From assembly GCA_910592205.1 (NCBI GenBank), contig CAJVPJ010000116.1:1-43510 (forward strand): DNA of 43,510 bases. The letters are read 5' to 3'. Source of the stretch: Paraglomus occultum. Its lineage: Eukaryota > Glomeromycota > Glomeromycetes > Paraglomerales > Paraglomeraceae. Both the position numbers and the translations under genes were made by a program. The notes beneath the pieces were generated by a model. It saw only the letters and a program-made list of their open reading frames with translations. It was not told the DNA's origin and did not search any database. Shown here piece by piece: positions 36,001 through 43,510 of the stretch. The number at the start of each line of letters is the position of its first letter. Position 1 is the first letter of the stretch.

Positions 36001-39000
36001 TCATGATACAACATAAGTCACCAGGAAATCATCGTCATCCTCGTTATCATAGTATTCACTATCACGAGATTCACCCTTGGATGGTTGTAATAGACTTTCC
36101 AATAGGAATCTGAGATCCAAACCAACATCGGTAAGCTATTTCGTAAAACCACACTTGTTAATACACATCCCGTACATATCATTACTATTCAATAAACATG
36201 GTACACTACTGTCACTTACTATAGAACAGTGTTGTCTCGTGCACCGGAGACATTTCTCCACCGTTTGTTCATCTTGATTCCGAACGGTATAAACCTGTCT
36301 TCTGAACATATCTGCATAACGTTCCATCTCTTCCTTTGCCCACTTGACAAGACCTGTTTAGTATGACATCCACGTGCAAATACGTAAGCGTACGATAACT
36401 ACAGGACCACGCAAGTATATTGATGTAATATTACCTGATGCCATTCTCGTATCCTTGAACGCTGAATTGTACCAAGCACACGTATTCTTAATCAATGTGA
36501 AATAGACAAGCGAGAGCTCGTTTATGTACTGTGGTATATCTCCTTCGAATTTTAATTGTCTGTTTTGCAAGTAGTAAAGCAACATTTCAAAATGCGTTAT
36601 CATGTAATTCAAGGAAACAGGGCAACGCAGAGCTCTTTTTTTATAGCACTTACCTTGTTCTTATTCTTATGATCCCACTCCGTGCAGTAAGAAACATTCG
36701 ACGTGCCTTTGAATATAACACATGAGAATTATGTATTTTGCGTCCAAAGCAGAAAATATTCCAGCGTGATAAACCTCACCTGTTCGCCATATCCCAGCCT
36801 CAACAACAATTTCACACTCTTCTGCATTTGTGCCTTCTTAATGTCAGGAGTAGTCAGATCCCTACTGATGGCATCGGATAAGCGAACAACACGCTCATCT
36901 ACTTTACTTCGAAGTGACTCCATTTTGATAGGATCTGATTGTAGTCCACCAATTGCACTCTTGACTACAAGAAATCAAGCATGCAATGAATTAGTCAATG
37001 ATTACAAAATTTTAAAGGTCTAATTTATACTGCAGTCATTCTCACGTTTTTTAATACTGTCTACAGCCTCATCAAATTCTCTCAGCGCAATAAATACGTC
37101 AAGCTGATCCATTAAATCTTCAATCTCCCGAGGATCCATTGCGTGTGCATCTCTAGTTCCAGATAATGGGGTGCGAGGCATAGGCGTACTGGGTACTGAT
37201 GGCTCTAACATACTCCTACCACGACGGGAGGAGTTATTGGCTGATTGATTAAGTTTCTGTTCATCCTGTGGTTGTAATGGGACGAGACCAAGCTAATTAG
37301 ATCGAGCCGAAAAATGCTATCACACATACTTGCTACTTACGATAGGCAGCATAGTGTCTGATATGGATAAACAATTGAATGAGAATGATAATGAGAATGA
37401 GAATGAAAAAAAAAAAAAAATAGTAGTATTCAAAATATTCTACTGTCGCGTTGAATCAACTCACCGCTATTTCTTTGTTCCCCACCATTAGATTTGACCA
37501 ACATCATCACTTCAGCGGCACGCTTGGCCATGCTTATCAAAGTCATTTTCTCCTCAGGCTTACCGCATTTGTATAGAAAAGTGTCGACGGGATGTTTGAG
37601 AATCTTTATGATATTTTCGTGTTCTAAAAAATAACATGGTCATTTCCGTGTAGAAATCGCTCGCGGTCTTTACGATAAAATATCACATGCACATACCGCT
37701 CGTATCTTTCATATCAATAATAGTAATTTCATTCAACGGCCAGCATTTATCGGCTACAAGTTTGACTCTCATTGACATTCCCTGCTTTCTCTTGTTAGCA
37801 ACTAACAAACAGTCGGTCAACAAGAACATTTGCACTCCTTGTTTTAATTTATTTGATTTTGGGTTGATTTCAACAAAACTGGATATTTCTCGAATGACGT
37901 GACGACCACGCTGGAATGGAACTAGAGCCTAATAAACGGCGGTTATTATCATAGCAGATGATTTACTTTGTAATTTGCAAGACAGATAATTATACACGAT
38001 TGGGTTAATATCTCACCTGAGCACCTTCTACATTCTCCCATAAAGCCTCAATCTGCGCTTTCCATATTGCCTGCAAATCTGCAGCATTATTCGTTACCGG
38101 CTTACGACTTCTAGATATGATTGGGTCAGCAGCAACAGATATCACTGTTGAAGATGATAAAGCAACTGCAATGTTAATCACGTGACAAAACAACACCATA
38201 AAATTTGAGAAGCTTACCCGAGTCAGTTGTGACTGAATCAACAGTAGAATCTTCGCGTAAATTGTCGCTTACGTTTCGCAACTCGTTAAGAAAACTTCTA
38301 AGCACTAGCATATCACTCTCTAATTGTATAGACATAGAATGACGGTCATACATTTGTTAAGGATCGCACTTGGGAATAAATCAACAGAACGATCGTCCGC
38401 GTTAAAGCAAGGATATTTGAAATTTCCTTTGATATTGTAACAAATTCATTATAGTTTTCGTATACATTCTTTTGCAATACTGTAGCAGCCACATCCTTGG
38501 ATTCGCGCAGTTTATCATAGAACACCCGAACTCCTTCTTCTGTAGCATTGGCCAATGTCTTTGCAATATCTATAAATCATTAAAGTCATTTCAGTTCTGG
38601 GGTATATGTAAACAGTTCTTGTTCGTGAGAGAGAGAGAACAAAAGCATTATCGACCCAATAATCGCATTGACAACACGACGTCACGCACCCCTACACACA
38701 CATTCCCCCCTCTCTTAATTCTGCTCCCACCCGACTCACACGCTTCAGGGTTGTAATCCTCTGCTGCAAATTCTTTCAGTTCGACACCAGGTACTTCTCC
38801 TCGTTGCTCGTCATCAAACTGCGCATAACCCACACCTTCACCGCCTCTCTTTCCTTCTAGTTGTTTAAGCAGATTCCCAGCGCTTCTGTTCATTCTCCAC
38901 GACAAGAAGGCAGATTCCCTGGAAACCGTGGGCGAAGATGGTGATAGAGCAGGCGAGGTGCCACCGGCTTTTGTGCCGACGTTTGCTGTGGAAATGTGTC

Positions 39001-39055
39001 CAACCTCAAACGGAGGCCGGTCGCGTCTTGGTCGTTGGGGAGAATATTGGCTCAT
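36001..39055 (-). CDS. EXO84: Exocyst complex component Exo84
   Basis: Exo84 is one of eight exocyst subunits that tether secretory vesicles to the plasma membrane at growth sites. Thirteen exons: 38740-39055, 38417-38569, 38218-38325, 38017-38165, 37697-37928, 37465-37623, 37341-37357, 37046-37265, 36780-36964, 36654-36706, 36435-36559, 36220-36353 and 36001-36135; total 1986 nt, 661 aa. The ATG at 39053-39055 begins a basic, Ser/Pro-rich N-terminus. Family segments follow: 'NATEEGVRVFYDKL', 'VYENYNEFVTISKEISKLE', 'SDMLVLRSFLNELR', a PH-like region ('GVQMFLLTDCLLVANK', 'KCWPLNEITIIDM', 'HPVDTFLYKC') and helical repeats ('RLGYGEQARRMFLTARSG', 'YINELSLVYFTLIKNTC', 'LVKWAKEEMERYADMF', 'VGLDLRFLLESLL'). 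The tail is acidic. All introns are GT-AG except 38326-38416, an AT-AC intron. Confidence 0.93.
37341..37357 (-). other. 17-bp micro-exon in EXO84
   Basis: Seventeen bases between ATATCAG and GTAAGT. Joined with one base upstream it encodes DTMLPI. It is needed for frame: joining its neighbours directly creates an immediate TGA. Confidence 0.8.
38326..38416 (-). other. U12-type AT-AC intron in EXO84
   Basis: On the coding strand this 91-base intron begins ATATCCTTG, the exact U12 5' splice-site consensus, and ends TATAC. TCCTTAAC at 38356-38363 matches the U12 branch-site consensus, about 31 bases from the 3' end. Removing it joins TCA-A to AA-TTA-GAG and gives EISKLESDML, the conserved Exo84 segment. 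No GT-AG pair gives this junction. Confidence 0.8.
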
Positions 39056-39640
39056 GAAAGTAGGAAAATCGCGCGATCTAAAAACCGTTAATTACGAATT
39101 TCAGGGACTGCCGATGATAATAAGGAGTGACATCACATTATTAAATATGCACAAATTTAATAATAATTATTATTATATACTAATACACGGTAACACTCAA
39201 TAACTAGAGAAAAGTAGAACTTTATGATATAAATTATAAAATTATTTACGCAATAACTTTTTATGAATTTACATCACAGAAAGAAGCGATACTGAAATCA
39301 ACCCTTGAAAGTCCAATTTATCCAATCGTGTCAAAGGGAAATGTTTGTCTACGAGACAACAGATTTAGAATTATTACAAATCACGGGTATGCAAGCTTGC
39401 GAGGTGTTCCAAGTAGGTAGTTTGTTGATATTAATATGTTTAGATGGTTCCGTATGAGTACAAAGTGGCGCCTAGACAGAAGACTTAATTCAATGAACAA
39501 ATCATCATTGGAATAATAGACAATCATATAAAAACGACAAACTATTCTGTTCATCTCGCTTTAGTTTTCCACTCATACCGATTATGAAGCGCTAGCGTGT
39601 ATAAACAAATCTTCGATTAATTGCGTTGAGAATGCTCTGT
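39056..39640. other. Upstream region of EXO84, no other gene seen
   Basis: About 0.6 kb of AT-rich DNA that should hold the EXO84 promoter. No repeat, RNA or reading frame of note. Confidence 0.4.
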
Positions 39641-39645
39641 CGTGA

Positions 39646-39895
39646 TTGCACTTGAAGATTTCTTATTCAGATAATCGAGCAATTGACAACTTGGCACAAA
39701 CTTCCCTGGAAAATATATGGATTCCTTACGAGGGCATTATCACCAACATAGAGCCAACTCAAATCGATGACGTCTATTACCCTATTCACTACGCCTTGGG
39801 AACAACGAAGAGCGTACACCAACACTTGTGAGTGAGTTTGCTCGCTTCCAACACACAAGTATGACAATGACAAACGTGGCTTAACAGACACGATG
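39646..39895 (+). pseudogene. Fragment of a kinase-associated N-terminal family, plus-strand copy
   Basis: Reads 'DNRAIDNLAQTSLENIWIPY' and 'NIEPTQIDDVYY', then, in another frame, 'LGNNEERTPTLVSEFA'. The segment 'DxLIQ...L.WIPY' resembles the linker before the kinase domain in the large Glomeromycotina kinase family. A close copy lies in inverted orientation at about 42420-42660 ('LGNNEECTPTLVSEFA'). The frame changes mid-way, so it is treated as a relic. Confidence 0.5.
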
Positions 39896-40439
39896 AACCC
39901 ATATTGGATTTACCGGTTATTACTACATGGTTGCTGATAAATACTTTTATTTATGCTAGTATTTTTGCTGAGACTCGTTAGAAATGGTGGAATGACCCAA
40001 GATTTTAGTTCTCACAGGAGTTTCAATAACATTCTTTAACCGAAAGATTCCGAGCAATGTGGGATCTGCTTTTATCATATCTCCAGGATTCTTGTATGCA
40101 GTCTAATTACTAAGGCTTTAAATAACATTATCCAATGTTCAAATGAAGGGAAGAAATCGGCGTGGTTGGTTTGCGTATAAATTAACGTCAGGATCATACG
40201 AATGTTGCCATGCATTTATCCGGCATCAAACTCATTAACATTACTTTTCTATGCGATTTATTTCGGAATCAACCATATGACACGAAACATGTCATATTTA
40301 ATTGGCGGAGGAATACAACCCTTGGATAAACCGAATAAGTTTATTCAAGGTATTGTATCCGAATAAAAAAAGCCAACTATTGTTTTCATCAAACTTCCTT
40401 AACCCACCCTCTAAACTGCACAAGCCGAAATCATATATA

Positions 40440-41460
40440 AGAAGGTAACTGATGAGAATTGTAGCTATTTCTCGGTGTTCGGCAAATCTCGTAAGAGCAA
40501 CCTAGTCTTACATTATGATAAACGGCATTCCATGTATTCTCGTCGCCCCCCTTTTCAAAGAGCGCGCCAATATCAATCCAAAGTGTCCATGCGTCAGGAC
40601 GCTTATCAGAGGATCAGTGTCACAGCACCGCTCGGCAAGTTTCTTGGTGCGGAATCAGGCATCGATGGTCGTAGACCATCCATAATCTCGCGTATTAAAG
40701 TTGCATCAAACTGCCTGTCTCTAAAAGGTAGTTCACCAGTAGCCATCAAATACACAATGATAACAAAAGAATACACATCTGGTTTCTGAATAAATTCGCG
40801 AGTAAAAAAGACTTCTGGTACAATAAGGGGTAAAATGCCTCGACCTGTTGAAATTGGTTGACGCGAATTCATTGATCGTGAGAGCCTGAGATCGCATATG
40901 TATGATATAGATAATGATCCTTTCTCACGCATATTGCGATTATGCATAATGATTATGATGTTTCCGTCATGAAGACAAGTCCAACAGAATGAATAATAAA
41001 CAAGTCCAATGCAATATTATGCAAAAATTCCAATTTCATTCTCCACGTTAAATTGTCAATATTTCACATAAGATAAAAGACTACCATTGTTAGAATATTG
41101 CATAACAATCATGTATTCTTTTGTTTCTGGGTTTTGTGTGACTCCGTAAATTCGACAGTATATATCATTATTCTTATGGTTTATGCACTTGGCATGATTT
41201 CTGAACTGTTAAACGAAAACAACTATGGAGTCAGATTAAATATCACTTTAATCAATACTGCCAATTATTGGAAATAAATAATTTAAATTCCAGAAACTCT
41301 TCAACCGTTTAAGTACAATTGTTTTTTTTGCATATTCTCTTCTGAATACTTTCTATATTTGGCAGTATAGACGATTGCATCACTTCCAGATCCGATCTCT
41401 TTAACCTCATCAAAGTCACTATATACAGTATATATTAATATTGCATGCACCTTACGCATT
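40440..41460 (-). pseudogene. Decayed protein kinase gene lacking the HRD catalytic motif
   Basis: Segments of a TKL-like kinase domain can be followed on the minus strand in order: 'FDEVKEIGSGSDAIVYTAKY' (Gly-rich loop), 'TIVLKRLKSFW' (ATP-binding Lys), 'IYGVTQNPETKEYMIVMQY', 'NGSLLSYVKY', 'HSVGLV' then 'HDGNIII', 'ICDLRLSRSMNSRQP' (DFG/DLG changed to DLR), 'VPEVFFTREF' (APE to VPE), 'PDVYSFVIIVYLMATGELPF' and 'RPDAWTLWIDI'. Frame breaks occur at an A8 run near 41320, near 41050, at about 40973 (a roughly 10-base deletion that removes His-Arg-Asp), near 40630 and near 40590. It is not functional as a kinase as it stands. A GT-AG intron is likely before 'NHAKCINHKNND'. Confidence 0.75.
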
Positions 41461-41511
41461 CATTATCTCGTATAAATCTATCTAATACTGCGTGAACGTC
41501 GTAGTAGAAAA

Positions 41512-41640
41512 CTAGATAATATTCCCGAGTAGATGGCTCCTGATTTAGTGGTCCTTTATTGACACAGCTACGGTGGACCGCTAGAGCTGTTTTTAATAGA
41601 TGGCTCCTGAGTGATCTCCCAATGACCCAATATTATCTGG
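41512..41640. mobile_element. Short element with 12-bp inverted ends
   Basis: Left end CTAGATAATATT and right end AATATTATCTGG are inverted repeats matching at 11 of 12 positions. The 13-mer AGATGGCTCCTGA occurs twice inside in direct orientation. Non-coding; possibly a MITE. Confidence 0.4.
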
Positions 41641-41757
41641 TGTCAATATCTTTGGATATTCCTTGGTTATAGTTAGCTATTTGTGTAAACAAATATTAAT
41701 ATGCAATAATCTGGGTTTTAGACGCGCGATACACACGTTAATGATACTATTTGCATT

Positions 41758-41880
41758 TTACGTGTGAATAACTTTCCTGATGAAAATCAAACAATGATCA
41801 TCCCCTTCATTAATAACATGCGTCAATTCATTTGCTGTTTGTTCTAACCATTCTGCTATATTAATATGTTGTGCATCCAT
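41758..41880 (-). CDS. Short frame, possible first exon of the kinase relic
   Basis: The ATG at 41878-41880 opens a 40-codon frame starting MDAQHINIAEWLEQTANEL and ending at TAA 41758-41760. Composition looks protein-like (amphipathic helix). It lies directly upstream of the decayed kinase on the same strand and may be its former N-terminus. No family identified. Confidence 0.35.
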   Translation of the reverse strand: MDAQHINIAEWLEQTANELTHVINEGDDHCLIFIRKVIHT

Positions 41881-42660
41881 GGTGTAATGATGTCATTTTT
41901 TTTACATTTGTCAATTGCGAGTATTCAATCCATTGTATGTAGGCATCATATTCATTCTTTGTATCTTCCACGATTCCGTAATAAATAAATCCAAAGACTT
42001 GTTGTTCGTAGAGGTCGTGGTGTTTTACATTCATAACAGAAAGCATTTATCGAGCAGGTAAACGGACTTGTGCACGCCAGACATAATCCATCCCCGTAGC
42101 GTCCTTTTATTAGATAATACTTTTTTTCCCGCTTATCATATGTATCTGTGGTAAGAATATCTGTTGATAAGCTCATCGAGCTGTTTATTGCCGCTAGTCC
42201 ATCCATCAGATAATTGTTTATGCCCACAAATGCACCACACGGGACTACATCGGAATATTTCACATGCAGCGCAGAATCCGTAGAGAAAATAACATTTATA
42301 AAACTTTTTTTCAACAACCATGTAGTAGTTATCGTCACACCTAGTAAATCCGTTTATGTATACATTGCGATTATTAAGCCATGATGGAATATCTTCTGAA
42401 CTGATTGTCGTCATTGTAATACTCGTGTGTTGGAAGTGAGTATACTCTTGCGAACTCACTCACAAGTGTTGGTGTACATTCTTCGTTATTCCCGAGGCAT
42501 ATCAGCATCGATTTTCTACAGAAGTAATTAAAGCAATAGACGTTGTCTATTCGAGTTGGCTTTATGTCGATTTGTCCGTAAGAAATCCATCCAAGTTTGG
42601 AGGATTGTATCAAGTTGTTAATGGCTGGATTATCAACAGTCTCTGATGATAACGACATGC
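41880..42660 (-). pseudogene. Zinc-ribbon and linker fragments of the Glomeromycotina kinase family
   Basis: Several minus-strand frame segments: 'DNPAINNLIQSSKLGWISY' with 'IKPTRIDNVY' (42660-42530), 'NVYINGFTRCDDNYYMV' with Cys pairs 'FCAACEIF' and 'VWCICGHKQ' followed by 'GWTSGNKQLDELI' (42360-42160), 'GLCLACTSPFTCSINAFC' (about 42085-42030) and 'EYDAYIQWIEYSQLTNVK' (near 41920). The Cys-x2-Cys pairs before WTSGN are typical of the N-terminal ribbon found ahead of kinase domains in this family. Segments change frame repeatedly and no single model joins them. Whether it belonged with the kinase relic downstream or to a separate copy is open. Confidence 0.5.
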
Positions 42661-42743
42661 AACAATAGTTACATGTTTTAAAGTAATAGTAATCACGGGA
42701 GACGTTGTGTTACATTACACACGTGTTAATCGATGATGTTTAC

Positions 42744-42941
42744 ATGTTTTCTCGGGGAGGCATTCATTTCACCGACAATCATTTCGCCGATAAAACCTTT
42801 CTCTACAACAGTGTGAAGTTGAGTAATACAAAGGTCGTTTCCATGCAGACTTCGAAATTCAAACCCCAAATATTTGCATCCAAATTTCTCGATGATCGTG
42901 CGATAACCGCCTTTTTGATAGATCAGGGCTCACAGATTGAG
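42744..42941 (+). CDS. Possible first exon of an unknown gene
   Basis: Plus-strand ATG at 42744 opens 66 codons ending exactly at a good donor, GAG|GTAAGA. The translation includes 'KVVSMQTSKFKPQIFASKF' and 'RAITAFLIDQGSQIE'. No second exon could be identified before the end of the window, and I do not recognise the family. Confidence 0.35.
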
Positions 42942-42986
42942 GTAAGAAATATTTTTTCTTACAGAGTATTTGTTAAATAGTTGGTA

Positions 42987-43145
42987 ATGTATCTGAAGGT
43001 ACGCTGCCACTAGGTGTAAAATATCGGAATTTGAATACACATCATGCCACTCTATAACTTTGGTATCAAGTTCGCTTTACTTAAGTTATTGGTTAGAAGC
43101 TATTAATGTATGTATCTGAAGGTACGCTGCCACTGGGTGTAAATC
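42987..43145. repeat. Direct repeat of about 34 bp, two copies
   Basis: ATGTATCTGAAGGTACGCTG, continuing CCACT(A/G)GGTGTAAA, occurs at about 42988-43020 and 43110-43143, one mismatch apart, 122 bp between starts. Confidence 0.85.
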
Positions 43146-43190
43146 AGAGCTTCGAAAACACACAGGGTGTAAATAATCGAAACTCTGTTG

Positions 43191-43452
43191 CTGAAAGCTG
43201 CTGGCGTTAGGCCGGGTTGTGGTGAATAGGATACATCAAAGCATTATTGGTTTCTTAACATATAGTGGTTGAGTTGTTGTGTATTTTGAATTTTGTTACT
43301 GAAAGCTGCTGGCGTTAGGCCGGGTTGTGGTGAATAGGATACATCAAAGCATTATTGGTTTCTTAACATATAGTGGTTGAGTTGTTGTGTATTTTGAATT
43401 TTGTTACTGAAAGCTGCTGGCGTTAGGCCGGGTTGTGGTGAATAGGATACAT
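43191..43452. repeat. 108-bp tandem repeat, two full copies and a partial third
   Basis: CTGAAAGCTGCTGGCGTTAG begins units at 43191, 43299 and 43407. The first two units appear identical over 108 bp; the third ends after 'GAATAGGATACAT'. All plus-strand frames carry stops, so it is not a coding repeat despite the multiple-of-three length. Confidence 0.9.
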
Positions 43453-43510
43453 TGACCATTTGAATTGAAAGCGCGTCGTGGCCGCAGCTTGCGAAAGTCG
43501 CCAGTCAGGT

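Noticed and set aside
38326-38416. GT-AG alternatives for the EXO84 intron (donors CAA|GTGCG or AAT|GTATG with acceptor TTAGAG)
   Set aside because: One gives a 34-base intron; the other inserts an unrelated hydrophobic stretch in place of the conserved EISKLE segment.
1-43510. CRISPR arrays, rRNA and tRNA genes
   Set aside because: No spaced identical repeats of CRISPR type, no rRNA cores and no clear T-arm/anticodon arrangement were seen.

Overview
The window reads as nuclear DNA from an early-diverging fungus, most likely an arbuscular mycorrhizal (Glomeromycotina, Rhizophagus-like) species. This is inferred from the AT-rich intergenic DNA, the many short GT-AG introns, and the mix of HSPA12-type Hsp70, BTB-BACK, PD-(D/E)XK-like and kinase/zinc-ribbon fragments beside conserved single-copy genes. 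No alignment could be run, so the species is not proven.

Layout. Bases 101-1957 (-): HSPA12-like Hsp70 with degenerate nucleotide-binding motifs. 2059-3152 (-): BTB-BACK protein. 3657-8677 (-): HUL5/UBE3C-type HECT ubiquitin ligase, 18 exons, 1041 aa. 8.7-11.9 kb: intergenic DNA with two tandem-repeat arrays and a Tc1/mariner remnant. 12002-13047 (-): broken PD-(D/E)XK-like nuclease gene. 13637-15668 (-): BRCT-domain nuclear protein. 17619-24619 (-): giant spectrin-repeat-like protein ending in a GAS2-related (GAR) domain, almost intron-free but with one frame break. 24.6-28.5 kb: no gene recognised. 28531-29848 (-): short-chain dehydrogenase. 29957-30076: probable MITE. 30606-33015 (-): cytochrome P450, 11 exons. 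35135-35517 (+): small AT-hook protein. 36001-39055 (-): exocyst subunit EXO84, 13 exons. 39.6-42.7 kb: decayed protein-kinase and zinc-ribbon fragments in both orientations. 42.7-43.5 kb: a possible first exon and a 108-bp tandem repeat.

Gene models were built by hand by joining exons at splice sites, checking phase at every junction, and matching the joined protein to known family motifs. For HUL5, EXO84, the P450, the SDR, the BRCT protein, BTB-BACK and the AT-hook protein the exon lengths sum to an exact multiple of three.

The genes do not form one pathway. HUL5 (proteasome-associated ubiquitin chain extension), EXO84 (exocytosis) and the GAR protein (cytoskeletal linker) are housekeeping or cell-structure genes. 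The SDR and P450 lie side by side on the same strand and could act on related lipids or small molecules. The Hsp70-like, BTB-BACK, nuclease-like and kinase sequences look like members of large, fast-evolving families, several of them decaying.

The most interesting observation is an AT-AC intron in EXO84 with the exact U12-type 5' splice site ATATCCTT and a TCCTTAAC branch site. It restores the conserved EISKLE segment and implies a working minor spliceosome. Also notable are micro-exons of 14, 17, 21 and 25 bp, the CH-less spectraplakin-like protein, and a kinase fossil whose HRD catalytic motif was removed by a deletion.
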